9,045 nt of DNA from positions 2,607 through 11,651 of the forward strand of contig DLVS01000170.1 in the NCBI GenBank assembly GCA_003445095.1, written 5' to 3'. Shown here one piece after another: positions 1 to 8,426 of the stretch. The number at the start of each line of letters is the position of its first letter. Position 1 is the stretch's first letter. The notes under the pieces were generated by a model that had not been told where the DNA came from, ran no database searches, and saw only the letters and a program-made list of their open reading frames with translations. Source of the stretch: Verrucomicrobiales bacterium (GTDB lineage Bacteria > Verrucomicrobiota > Verrucomicrobiia > Limisphaerales > UBA9464). The translations under genes and the position numbers were made by a program.

Positions 1-3000
1 GTGGTGTTGGGAAGATTTCGACCAGTCTCTCCTGGAGTCGGAATCAGGAGAGCGCGGAAATCATCAAGCAGATCAGGGGACGGCCGGTCGTGAAAGATTC
101 CCAATTCGGGTCGGGCAGGATCCGCACCCACTCCCCGAATGAAGAGGTATAACACGCCACCGCAATCACGATCGTATCGGTAGCCAGGCACGCGCTGACG
201 AAGCCATGCGTCCAACGCGACGAGGTACAGATGATATTGCCAGTGGTATTGCTCGCGTCCCATTTCGCGGGCCAAATGAGCGCGATCATAGTGGTCGGGA
301 GTGGGGCCGAGCCAATTCGACTTCCAGTCCACCAGCCAAAATCGCCCGTCTCGACGGAAAACTAAATCCATGAAGCCCCGCAAGAATCCCTCGACGGGAC
401 GAAACTGAAGGCGCTCGAAGTCCTGGCGGGTTGCGCCTCCGGGCAGGCTGTGCCGCTCCCAGACGCGCGTTAGTGCTTCGGGGGTGATGCGCCTTAGCGG
501 CAAACAAAACTCCAGTTCATTGATTCGTTCGCTGCGGGCAATCGCAGACAAGGCGAAGCCCCCGGGGAGTGGCGCATTCAACGTTCGACGGATCATTGCC
601 GTAACCGGCCCCGCCAACTCCTCCGAAGAAAATCCATGCGCCCGCAGAATGTCCGCAACCGCCGGTCGAAGGGGCGTCTCCCCAACGGCGAAGTCGACCG
701 TCTCGAAGAGCTCGTGTAAGCAAACGCCCGCCCGCGCCCCGCGAAATTCTGCGAGCAGATCCGGACTCGACTCAGTCATGGCAGGCGAAAGGCTTCGCCC
801 GTCGTCGAGTTCAGGTGCTTCATCTCGGTGTCCTCGGGTCAGGCCCGTGAAGCTCGTGACACTCCACTCGTGTTGAATGTCGCCACGAAACTCGCGGACA
901 CTCAGCGGAAGAGCGGGCTGTGCCTCGCCCGTCCACTCACGCGTCGGCGCGCTTGGCATTGTCGAGATTTCGATGGGTGGCACCGCGAGACTCGCAGACT
1001 CACTCCTCGCTCGATGAGCCAATGCCTCAAGGTCCGCGTGGCGTTGCGCTGCCGGAAGTTGCTTCACGAATTCCCGAATTCCCACGGGAACTTCCGGCAG
1101 TCTCCACTCATTCCGATTCGAGGCCGGATGCAGCAGCCAGCCCAGCGCTGCATCCTCACTTCCGCGCAACGTTCCCCAAACCACGTAGCAACGGTGCTTC
1201 GCACGCGTCAGGGCTACATACGTGAGCCGGAGATTCTCAGCGAACCGTTCGCCGGCCATCTGCTCGAAGTGGGCCGGTTGGTCGGCGGTTCCGAGGTCCA
1301 GGGTGAGCGCCCAGGCGGCGTCAGGATCATGGAAAATGGGCATTTCGTCTCCCCGCGCCGCCCACTTCCGCAGGAGGAACGGACAGAACACCACTGGATA
1401 TTCCAGGCCCTTGCTCCGGTGAATCGTGACGAGTTGGACGGCTTCGTCATCGCGTTCGAGGCGCAGCAATGCTTCGTCCGTCACGGGCTCATCCGAGACG
1501 CGTCGTTCTCCGAGCCACGCCCGCAATCCATGCGGACCTAACCGCCGTTGCTCAGCCACAGCATGCAGCAGCTCGGCAAGATGCCCCAAATTCGTCAATT
1601 GCCGTTCGCCTTCGGCCTGAGCGAGCAAGCGAGCGCGAACTCCGTGGGTCCGCAGGAAACCTTCGAACATTGCCAAAAAGCCCATCGCTTCCCATTGCCG
1701 CGCATGTTCGGCGAAAGCGTTGCGCCAACGCTCCAGCGTCTGATCATCGGTGCCGACCGTATCTAATTCGCCGGCATCAACACCCAAGAGTGTCGTCGTC
1801 AACGCGCCTCGCAATCCCGCTTCCCAGCCGGGTTCAGCGATCGCGGTTAGGACGCGTTCGAGCTCGTGAGCTTCGACCGATTGCCACACGCTTTCTTGAG
1901 TGTGTAACACGGCGGGAACTCGGCGTTCGCGCAAAGAGTTTGCCACCAGCGCGGCTTGGGCATGCGTGTCCACCAGGACGGCGACGTCGCCCGGCCTCAA
2001 GCGACGATCACCAAGGTGAGATGGTTCGGACAGAAGACGCACAATTTCAGAAGCGACGGCGTCCGCCACGGCCTCCTGCTGCCGCCCTTTGTTGCTCATT
2101 TCCTCTGGTGGCTCCCAAAACCATATCGGAAGCGAGGGACGCCGGCGGCCTTCTTCAGTTAGCGGAGCCGACTCTGCCGCGCCGCGTGCCTCGACCGGAT
2201 GAAACTGGATCGCCTCCAGTCCGAAGGGACGGAGAGTGCCGGGTGGCTGAAAGACTGCATTCACCGCCGCCACTAACGGAGCCTCACTCCGAAAATTCTC
2301 GCCTAAGGTACGACTGCAATCGGCCAACTTCTGCGCCTGCAAATAGGCAAAAACATCGGCGCCACGGAAGCTGTAAATCGCCTGCTTGGGATCGCCGACC
2401 AGGTAGAGCGGATCGCCGCCGCGGCCGAAGATGCGTTTGAAGATTTCGAATTGGACCGAATCGGTGTCTTGAAACTCGTCGATGAGTACGGCGCGGTATT
2501 GCTGGCGAATCCGCTCGGCCAAGGCGTCGCCACCGCGCGCTCGCAACGCTGCGCGTAATTGCGTCAATAAATCATCGAAGCCCATCGTTTTGTCGCGTTC
2601 CCGAAGGTGTCGAATCTCGGACTGGACGGAGCTCAGGAACTCCGCTTGCAGGGCCGAGGCATAATCCGCGACGAGTTGTTTCCAGCGGTCACACAGGTTG
2701 AAAAAAGGATGCGCGGGTACGGGTTGAGTGGATTTGCGACTCTGGTTTTCCCACATCGTTGACGCCGCCAGCGTCAGTAAACTCGACGCCGCCGACGCAG
2801 TGGCGCCGCGAGAATCGAAGAATCGATCTAACTGACGCCAGTGCTCGGTCATTTCCGCGTCGCGGTTGTATGGTTTCTTTCCCCAACCTCCGCGGCTTCC
2901 GAACGGGCGCGTGATCTCCTCGCGCTTCGTGTCCCACAAGGTTTTGGCTTGGGTGAAAACGTCGCTCAATTCTCGAACCAAATTAGCGCGAGTGCGGCCC

Positions 3001-3614
3001 TTCGCGCGATCGAGAACTCGAACTTCCAACGCTCGCGAGGTGAGCCTCAGCAGAGCGTACAGAGTATCGGCATTCACTTCCGCCACGCGCGCAACCAGCG
3101 CTTCAAATTCTGTCGATTCCGCAAACTGCCGGCGCCAGAACGCATCGGTGGCTTCCCGGAGGAGAGCGGTCAGGTCGGGGGCTAACTCCAGGTCGAACCA
3201 AGCCCCCGTTTCAAAGGCGCGATCCCACAACACCCGCCGACAAAATCCATGTAGCGTGAACAAGGGCGCGGCATCGAACGACTCCAGCGCGGCCTGCAAT
3301 TGTTGAAACCAGGCCGCCCGAGCTTCCGCCGGAGCCTCGGCATAACGTCGCAGCCAGGACTCGCGGACCGCGCCGGATTGCACCGCCTCGCGCGCTTCGA
3401 CGAGCAGATTCCGAATGCGCGTTCGCAACTCCGCGGTGGCAGCCTCGGTGAACGTGACGACCAACAGCTCGCTGATGAGCAAGCGGCGTTCGAGCAGGAG
3501 CCGCAGGACCAGTCCGGCGATGGTGTAGGTCTTGCCGGTGCCCGCACTCGCTTCGAGCAACGTAACGCCCGGTTCCAACGCCGCTGAGGCCAGGTCGAAT
3601 TGAGTGGGTTTCAC
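1..3614 (-). CDS. recB: RecB, helicase-nuclease subunit of exonuclease V (RecBCD); 3' end cut by the window edge
   Basis: RecB is the 3'-5' SF1A helicase and the only nuclease of RecBCD, acting in the cytoplasm on double-stranded DNA ends. The frame is open for 1204 codons to the left edge; E. coli RecB is about 1180 residues, so little is missing. Helicase motifs in order: Walker A ASAGTGKT (residues 22-29), VVTFTEAATAELR (52-64), TLHGFC (120-125), Walker B LIDEFQDT (377-384), GDPKQAIYSFRG (407-418), LGENFRS (437-443), VTIHRSKGLEYP (729-740) and LTYVALTRAKH (797-807). The C-terminal nuclease domain has H967 (CLHELFE), D1083 (GFMDL) and D1096/K1098 (VDWKSNWLG), matching E. coli H956, D1067, D1080 and K1082 with the same 13-residue spacing between the two Asp. 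QYHLYLVAL and GGVLYLFIRG follow, as in the family. GTG at 3614 is the only ATG, GTG or TTG start between the upstream in-frame stop (3669-3671) and the conserved N-terminus. It overlaps the recC stop; no clear Shine-Dalgarno is seen. Both active sites look intact. Confidence 0.97.
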   Translation of the reverse strand, partial: MKPTQFDLASAALEPGVTLLEASAGTGKTYTIAGLVLRLLLERRLLISELLVVTFTEAATAELRTRIRNLLVEAREAVQSGAVRESWLRRYAEAPAEARAAWFQQLQAALESFDAAPLFTLHGFCRRVLWDRAFETGAWFDLELAPDLTALLREATDAFWRRQFAESTEFEALVARVAEVNADTLYALLRLTSRALEVRVLDRAKGRTRANLVRELSDVFTQAKTLWDTKREEITRPFGSRGGWGKKPYNRDAEMTEHWRQLDRFFDSRGATASAASSLLTLAASTMWENQSRKSTQPVPAHPFFNLCDRWKQLVADYASALQAEFLSSVQSEIRHLRERDKTMGFDDLLTQLRAALRARGGDALAERIRQQYRAVLIDEFQDTDSVQFEIFKRIFGRGGDPLYLVGDPKQAIYSFRGADVFAYLQAQKLADCSRTLGENFRSEAPLVAAVNAVFQPPGTLRPFGLEAIQFHPVEARGAAESAPLTEEGRRRPSLPIWFWEPPEEMSNKGRQQEAVADAVASEIVRLLSEPSHLGDRRLRPGDVAVLVDTHAQAALVANSLRERRVPAVLHTQESVWQSVEAHELERVLTAIAEPGWEAGLRGALTTTLLGVDAGELDTVGTDDQTLERWRNAFAEHARQWEAMGFLAMFEGFLRTHGVRARLLAQAEGERQLTNLGHLAELLHAVAEQRRLGPHGLRAWLGERRVSDEPVTDEALLRLERDDEAVQLVTIHRSKGLEYPVVFCPFLLRKWAARGDEMPIFHDPDAAWALTLDLGTADQPAHFEQMAGERFAENLRLTYVALTRAKHRCYVVWGTLRGSEDAALGWLLHPASNRNEWRLPEVPVGIREFVKQLPAAQRHADLEALAHRARSESASLAVPPIEISTMPSAPTREWTGEAQPALPLSVREFRGDIQHEWSVTSFTGLTRGHRDEAPELDDGRSLSPAMTESSPDLLAEFRGARAGVCLHELFETVDFAVGETPLRPAVADILRAHGFSSEELAGPVTAMIRRTLNAPLPGGFALSAIARSERINELEFCLPLRRITPEALTRVWERHSLPGGATRQDFERLQFRPVEGFLRGFMDLVFRRDGRFWLVDWKSNWLGPTPDHYDRAHLAREMGREQYHWQYHLYLVALDAWLRQRVPGYRYDRDCGGVLYLFIRGVGADPARPELGIFHDRPSPDLLDDFRALLIPTPGETGRNLPNT
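3611..3614 (-). other. GTGA stop-start overlap coupling recC to recB
   Basis: On the minus strand the recB start GTG (3614-3612) overlaps the recC stop TGA (3613-3611). No Shine-Dalgarno-like stretch lies just upstream (the preceding bases read acggtgacaaaact). Ribosomes terminating on recC probably re-initiate on recB, a usual way to keep subunits of one complex in balance. The overlap itself is seen; the coupling is inferred. Confidence 0.8.
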
Positions 3615-6600
3615 AGTTTTGTCACCGTACGATGTTGGAGGTGTGGACCCCAGACCCGACGCGCTAGCTCAGCGAATTCTTGGTTGAGCGGATCGGGGAA
3701 ATCCTCGCGAAAGCACAACGAAAAATGCGAGTCTTCGCCGTCTCCCGGCGCTCGACCTTGCCCATCGCCTTCCCATTTTTTCCGGGCCTCCTCGAACGGA
3801 GAAGACTTCTTGGCGTGCTCCGCTTCACAAAAGGCTAACGAACTCCGCGGGAAGAACCGAAGCGGAGCGCACAGGCCCTCTTCGTAGAGCTCGAGCAAAT
3901 CTCCCAGAATCCTTCGGGCGTCGCTGACGGGCGCGAGGACGACTTCGCTGTCCTTCGCCAACAGTCGCGCCGGTCGGGGTGGGTCCTCGCACGCGTTGGT
4001 CGCGAGGTGCGCCAGCCACAAGCGCAACTCTTCCGGGGCCTGGCGATGGGCGCAGCGAAAATGCAGTAACCCTGCGGCGGTGCGACGCTCGAGCAAACCG
4101 GTGATTCGAAATCCGCCGATGGCTACGCTTAGATCGGCGTGCGGAAGATACCCCGCGCCGAAGTGCGGACGAATTCTCTCCACGAACGCATCGGCCTCCT
4201 GACCGAGTTCGCGACATTCCAAGACCCCCGCGGCGCCCCAAGGAAGCGCGCCCTCCACTTGCCAACGTTCCGCCAGTTCCGCGAGCGATCGACCATCCAA
4301 CCGTCGGTCGATCCACTCTTGTTTCAGGGCGTAGCTCGAGCGGTCGTCTAATTGGAAGACCTCGCGGTCGGACCACGGTTTTTCCGCATCGGGCAACGCG
4401 AGATTGAGGCGGCGCTTCACAAAAAAGCGGGCCGGATTGAGGAAGAATCTCACGAGGTCATCCAAACTCACGTTTCGATACTCCCGATCCGGCGGTGTGA
4501 GTGGTCGAGTGAGGAAAAGTTGACGGGAGCGGCGTCGCTCGGCGAGCCAGCGGACGGCGCCGAGGTTCTCTTCGGAGTAACTAAACAAGCGCGGGTCGGC
4601 GCCATCGAAGTAAGTTGGACTGAAGGCCTGTAACCGATGATTGACCCGCAGCCGATTCACCAGCGCGGAACCGTCGACGCAGGTGTCCGCGAGGTAATCC
4701 AGCAGTTCGCTGACCACGACCGATGGCGGGCGCGGAGTGTTATCGCGCGCGGATTGCCCCACATAGCTTAGGTACAGGCGATCCCGGGCCGAGAGGATCG
4801 TTTCCAGAAAAAGATAGCGGTCTTCGATTTCACGCGCGGCATCGCCGAGCCGGGGTTGCTGGGCGAGGCGGTCGAAACTCAAACGCACGGTTCGCCGCGG
4901 AAACGCGCCGTCGTTCAACCCGAGCACGGCAATCACCCGCGCGGGAACGGCGCGCATGGGCTTGAGCGCGCAAAAGGTCACCCCGCCTTGCAGGAACCCG
5001 CCCCGACCTGATTCGGCGTCGAGCCAGGGTGTCAGTGCTTCCAGCACGAGCGAGAGCGCCACGGGTTCGAGCGCTCCCGCTAACCGCGCGGAATCGCGCA
5101 GGCGGCTCAAGGCGCGTCGAACTTCCTGGAATTCTGTCAGCTCGTTTTCGTCCGCGAGGAAACAGCGCTCGAGAACTCGTTCGAGGACATCCGCCCATTC
5201 GCCTGGCGGGTGAGATCCGGCAGCCAATCGCCGCGCTTCTCCCAACGCCGAAATCCAATCTGCAAAACGTCCCGCTAACAACGCGCTGTCGCCTTCCACC
5301 GCTGTGAAGGGCACCAGCCCACCGATCACGAGCTCGTCGTCGGGCGCGAGCGCTTGACCTAGCACCAACGCATCCGCGGCCTGTTGCCACGTTCCCGTTG
5401 CAATGGGCGGGAAGCCCAGCGCTTCGCGGTGTTGCGCATCCAGGCCCCAGTTCACCCGCAACTCGCGCAACCACGACCGCAGGAGGGCGAGATCGGCGGC
5501 CGTAAATCCGAACCGTCGTTGGAGCGAGCGACAGTCCAACAACGGCATCACTTGGGCGGGAGTCATGCGACTCGAGTCCAGGCGCAACAAACCTAAGAAG
5601 GCATCGGCCAACTGTCCTTCAGCGCGCGGCGAACGATCCGCCACGCTATACGGAATGCGGCGTCGTTCATCACCGGGATGGGCGAAGACCGCATGGATGA
5701 ACGGCACATAGGTTTCGATGTCGGGCGTCATCACCAAGATGTCCCGCGGCGCCAGAGAAGGATCCGCTTCGAACCACGCGAGCAGTTGATCGTGCAACAC
5801 TTCGAGTTCCCGCAGCGGACTATGGCAGGAATGGACTTGGATCGAGATGTCGTTCGGGGCGGCGAGGATCTTTTCGGCCGGCTCCGGAGCGGCAACGGTC
5901 CGATCGCGCAAATGCAACAAATCCGCTTGCACCTGATTCAACAATCGGCCGCCGGTGGGTTCGACGAAACACACGTCGGACTCCCTCGCAATCGGATCGT
6001 GTTCGAGGACGGTGTTCAGGAAATCTTGGCCTTGCCGGCCGAGCGTGGTGAGCAACCGCGGACCGCGCTCGAAATGGAATGCGGCGCCTTCAGTGGAGGC
6101 CACTCCGGCTTGGCGCAAGCGCCGTTGCTCGTCGCGCGCACTGACCAGATCACTCCAGAATTCCGGCGTGGGTTGCAGCAGGTAAAGCGTGACCGAACTC
6201 CGCATCGCGAGCGCCGCCAGCAATTCGAGGTAGCGCGGCGGCAGAGCCGAAATTCCGAACACGTCCACGCGCCGAGGCAAATCAGCGAGCAACGAATCGC
6301 CGGACTGCAGGCGATCCACGGCGGTCGACAGTACCCGGGCCGGATGCCACTCCGAGCCCTCCGCAATCTTCCGCCACAAGACGGCTTGCCAGTCGCTGTC
6401 CTTGCCGGCGTCCCAAGTCGCGATCAGTTCGGTGCGAAACACCAAGTATTCGTCGAAGAGTCCGGCGATCTTACGGGCCAATTGAAAACACCGGCGCGGG
6501 TCATCCGAAACGCCGAGATACCGATCCACCGCCTCGAATCCGCGGGAGCCTCGTAGGCGCGGCAGGAGGTCGGCGACACGCCACGCCAATACTTCGGGGG

Positions 6601-6862
6601 CGAAGGCGTCTGATGGGGGCGCCTCAGGAACGAGAGCTTGGCACACCTGGCTGACGAATACCTTGGGAAACGGGAACTCCACGTGCGCGCTCACGCCCTG
6701 AATCCGCGCCAACCCTAACTGCAACCACCGCGCCATACCGCGGCTTTGCACGACGATGACTTCCGGACGAAATGGGTCGGCGGGGCGATGGCTCGCTTCC
6801 GCCGCCAACCGGTCCAGCAGCGCCTCGGTCGCGTTGCTTGTGATGATCCGCAGTCCCGTCAT
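3611..6862 (-). CDS. recC: RecC, Chi-recognition subunit of exonuclease V (RecBCD)
   Basis: RecC holds the RecBCD complex together, splits the DNA strands and scans the 3' strand for Chi. It has helicase-like and nuclease-like folds that are catalytically dead, and no Walker A motif is seen here, as expected. From ATG 6862 the protein has 1083 residues (E. coli about 1122). Family landmarks: ITSN near the N-terminus, DPFRPEVIVVQSRGMARWLQ (29-48), LFDEYLVFR, GISALPP, VMTPDIETYVPFI, IPYSVADR, LKPMRAVPARVIAVLGLNDG (around 630-655), DRYLFLETILSARDRLYLSY (around 680-700), FFLNPARFFVKRRL (around 805), and the ending ARKKWEGD...FAELARRVWGP. Start choice: ATG 6862 gives MTGLRIITSN, aligning with E. 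coli MLRVYHSN, and has GGGG a few bases upstream. ATG 6889 would add nine residues without a ribosome site. The recC stop overlaps the recB start. Several presumed Chi-pocket residues differ from E. coli. Confidence 0.96.
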   Translation of the reverse strand: MTGLRIITSNATEALLDRLAAEASHRPADPFRPEVIVVQSRGMARWLQLGLARIQGVSAHVEFPFPKVFVSQVCQALVPEAPPSDAFAPEVLAWRVADLLPRLRGSRGFEAVDRYLGVSDDPRRCFQLARKIAGLFDEYLVFRTELIATWDAGKDSDWQAVLWRKIAEGSEWHPARVLSTAVDRLQSGDSLLADLPRRVDVFGISALPPRYLELLAALAMRSSVTLYLLQPTPEFWSDLVSARDEQRRLRQAGVASTEGAAFHFERGPRLLTTLGRQGQDFLNTVLEHDPIARESDVCFVEPTGGRLLNQVQADLLHLRDRTVAAPEPAEKILAAPNDISIQVHSCHSPLRELEVLHDQLLAWFEADPSLAPRDILVMTPDIETYVPFIHAVFAHPGDERRRIPYSVADRSPRAEGQLADAFLGLLRLDSSRMTPAQVMPLLDCRSLQRRFGFTAADLALLRSWLRELRVNWGLDAQHREALGFPPIATGTWQQAADALVLGQALAPDDELVIGGLVPFTAVEGDSALLAGRFADWISALGEARRLAAGSHPPGEWADVLERVLERCFLADENELTEFQEVRRALSRLRDSARLAGALEPVALSLVLEALTPWLDAESGRGGFLQGGVTFCALKPMRAVPARVIAVLGLNDGAFPRRTVRLSFDRLAQQPRLGDAAREIEDRYLFLETILSARDRLYLSYVGQSARDNTPRPPSVVVSELLDYLADTCVDGSALVNRLRVNHRLQAFSPTYFDGADPRLFSYSEENLGAVRWLAERRRSRQLFLTRPLTPPDREYRNVSLDDLVRFFLNPARFFVKRRLNLALPDAEKPWSDREVFQLDDRSSYALKQEWIDRRLDGRSLAELAERWQVEGALPWGAAGVLECRELGQEADAFVERIRPHFGAGYLPHADLSVAIGGFRITGLLERRTAAGLLHFRCAHRQAPEELRLWLAHLATNACEDPPRPARLLAKDSEVVLAPVSDARRILGDLLELYEEGLCAPLRFFPRSSLAFCEAEHAKKSSPFEEARKKWEGDGQGRAPGDGEDSHFSLCFREDFPDPLNQEFAELARRVWGPHLQHRTVTKL

Positions 6863-6969
6863 CCGTCGCCCCAAAACTGCCACGAGCATTCGGACAAGGG
6901 CAGTCCAAGGTTAATGCCGACCTGAAATTCGTTGATTCCGACCGGTTCCCCCAAGGACTCTAGTGCGGA
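6863..6969. promoter_or_regulatory. Divergent spacer between recC and the MBOAT gene; presumed to hold both promoters
   Basis: This is the only real gap between genes, and both neighbours read away from it, so promoters for recC (minus) and the MBOAT gene (plus) should lie in or near it. I see no convincing -35/-10 pair: TTGATT at 6932-6937 has no good -10 at the right distance, and nothing resembles a LexA box. On the minus strand the whole spacer is open in one frame and ends in a TGA that overlaps the recC ATG (ATGA, 6862-6859), so part of it may be the tail of a lost gene. Function as a promoter region is inferred from gene orientation only. Confidence 0.4.
6953..6957 (+). promoter_or_regulatory. 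Weak ribosome binding site (AAGGA) for the MBOAT gene
   Basis: AAGGA lies 12 bases before the TTG start at 6970. The spacing is longer than ideal. An in-frame TAG at 6961-6963 rules out any start further upstream, and TTG 6970 gives MLFNSYEF, the usual beginning of this family, so the start itself is well supported even if the ribosome site is weak. Confidence 0.35.
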
Positions 6970-8424
6970 TTGCTGTTCAATTCGTACGAGTTCCTTTTTG
7001 TCTTCCTGCCGCTGACGCTCCTGGTCTGGCACATCACCAGCCGCCGTTGGGGAGGGACAACCGCCCGGCATGCCCTGCTCGCCGCGTCGCTCGTATTCTA
7101 TGTGACTTCCGGCGTGTTTTTCTTGGTGCTGCTCCTGGCCTCGATCGTCGTGAACTTTTGGGTCGGGCGCTGGTTGAGCGGAGATTCCGGATCTCCAACC
7201 GCGCGAAAGTTCCTTCTCGGGGGCGCTATCGCCGCGAATTTGGTGGTCCTCGGGTGGTTCAAGTACGCCCACTTCATTGCTGACAACCTCAACGCGGTCT
7301 TCGGAGTCGACTGGGTTCTCGGCCGAATTGTTCTGCCGCTCGGCATCTCTTTTCACACGTTCCAGCAGATCGGCTACCTCGTCGATGCGCATCGGAAGCT
7401 GACGCGGGAATACAACTTTTGGGACTACAGCCTTTTCGTGAGTTTCTTTCCGCAATTAGTCGCGGGACCGATTGTGCATCACGCCGACCTCGTGCCGCAG
7501 TTCAAGCGGTTGCGCGGGATTGGTCTGGAAGCCGGACCGGCGGCGGAGGGCGCAACCCTGTTCACGTTAGGGCTAGCGAAAAAAGTCTTGCTCGCCGATG
7601 CCTTGGGTCGCAATGCGAGCGCGGTCTTTGGCGCCATGGCCGCGGGCGAAACCGTTTCAACCTCGGATGCCTGGCTAGGACTCCTTGCGTACACCTTTCA
7701 GATCTATTTCGACTTCTCGGGTTACTCGGACATGGCGATCGGCCTAGGACGGTTCTTTGGAGTGATGCTGCCGTTTAACTTCAACTCGCCCTACGCCGCC
7801 GACTCGCTCGTGGACTTCTGGCGGCGTTGGCACATCACGCTCTCCAATTTTATTCGCGATTACCTGTATATACCGCTCGGCGGTAACCGCCTGGGAACAG
7901 GTCGAACCTACCTCAACTTGCTGTTCGTCATGACCATCACCGGGCTGTGGCATGGCGCGAACTGGACGTTTGTGCTTTGGGGAGCGCTCCACGGGGTGGG
8001 ACTGGTCGCGAATCATTTGTGGCGCCGGGGCCGAGCTCCGGCACCCGACCGAGCCGCGTGGTTGCCGTGGCTGGGGACGTTCGTGTTCGTGATGCTCTGC
8101 TGGGTGTTATTCCGGGCGGACCGGTTGTCCACCGCCGGTCGATTCTATGAAACGTTGTTCAGCTTCACTCCGAATTCCGGTGGGCCGCCGATCGTGCGCG
8201 AGCGCTACTGGATCTATTTTGCGCTTTTGTTGCCGGTAGTCCGACTATTGCCCAACACTCAAGAAATCGTTTTTGGAGTCCCGCGCACTCGATCAATTCC
8301 GAAGTTCCTGGATGCGTTGCGCTGGAAGCCGGCCGGTGGGTGGGCTTGGGTGCTGGGGTTGTTGCTCGGTGGTTGCATTCTGAGCCTGTCCAACGTCAGC
8401 GAGTTTCTTTACTGGCAGTTCTGA
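6970..8424 (+). CDS. MBOAT-family O-acyltransferase (AlgI/DltB-like)
   Basis: This is a polytopic inner-membrane protein of 484 residues, typical for AlgI-like MBOAT proteins, which pass acyl (usually acetyl) groups from a cytoplasmic donor to a periplasmic partner or polymer. It starts with TTG, giving the family opening MLFNSYEFLFVFLPL. Landmarks: LPLGISFHTFQQIGYLVD (122-139), FFPQLVAGPI (159-168), FQIYFDFSGYSD (243-254), DFWRRWHITLS with conserved H288, YLYIPLGGNR (298-307), and GLWHGANWTFVLWG with H328, the residue matching the essential histidine of AlgI (H322 in Pseudomonas aeruginosa, from memory). Many hydrophobic segments span the protein, and it ends SEFLYWQF, a common ending in the family. 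The next gene starts two bases after its stop and looks like the partner transferase. AlgI, DltB and other polysaccharide O-acetylases share these motifs, so the substrate cannot be named; no alginate genes are visible. Confidence 0.93.
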   Translation: MLFNSYEFLFVFLPLTLLVWHITSRRWGGTTARHALLAASLVFYVTSGVFFLVLLLASIVVNFWVGRWLSGDSGSPTARKFLLGGAIAANLVVLGWFKYAHFIADNLNAVFGVDWVLGRIVLPLGISFHTFQQIGYLVDAHRKLTREYNFWDYSLFVSFFPQLVAGPIVHHADLVPQFKRLRGIGLEAGPAAEGATLFTLGLAKKVLLADALGRNASAVFGAMAAGETVSTSDAWLGLLAYTFQIYFDFSGYSDMAIGLGRFFGVMLPFNFNSPYAADSLVDFWRRWHITLSNFIRDYLYIPLGGNRLGTGRTYLNLLFVMTITGLWHGANWTFVLWGALHGVGLVANHLWRRGRAPAPDRAAWLPWLGTFVFVMLCWVLFRADRLSTAGRFYETLFSFTPNSGGPPIVRERYWIYFALLLPVVRLLPNTQEIVFGVPRTRSIPKFLDALRWKPAGGWAWVLGLLLGGCILSLSNVSEFLYWQF

Positions 8425-8426
8425 CG

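Noticed and set aside
828..2440. Long plus-strand open frames (828-1541 and 1469-2440) lying antisense to recB
   Set aside because: Their translations are rich in Arg, Pro and Ser and match no family. They lie opposite the continuous recB frame, whose motifs are unmistakable. GC-rich coding DNA commonly gives such open antisense frames.
3182..3547. A minus-strand frame beginning MRAPARPTPSPDWS within the 5' part of recB
   Set aside because: It is an out-of-frame reading of the recB segment that encodes Walker A and motif Ia in the correct frame.
5678..6556. A 292-codon plus-strand open frame antisense to recC
   Set aside because: It is rich in Arg, Gln and Glu, shows no recognisable motif and lies fully inside the conserved recC frame.
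6893..6907. Small inverted repeat GGAC...GTCC in the spacer
   Set aside because: The stem is only four base pairs with a seven-base loop and no flanking pairing or T-run, so it is neither a credible operator nor a terminator.
6932..6962. Possible sigma-70 promoter for the MBOAT gene (TTGATT then ACTCTA)
   Set aside because: The spacing is 19 bases and the -10 element is poor, so it does not stand out from chance.
6859..7455. A 198-codon minus-strand open frame covering the spacer and the 5' part of the MBOAT gene
   Set aside because: The part opposite the MBOAT gene is highly charged and repetitive in the manner of an antisense shadow. Only the last 36 or so codons, in the spacer, were kept as a low-confidence finding.
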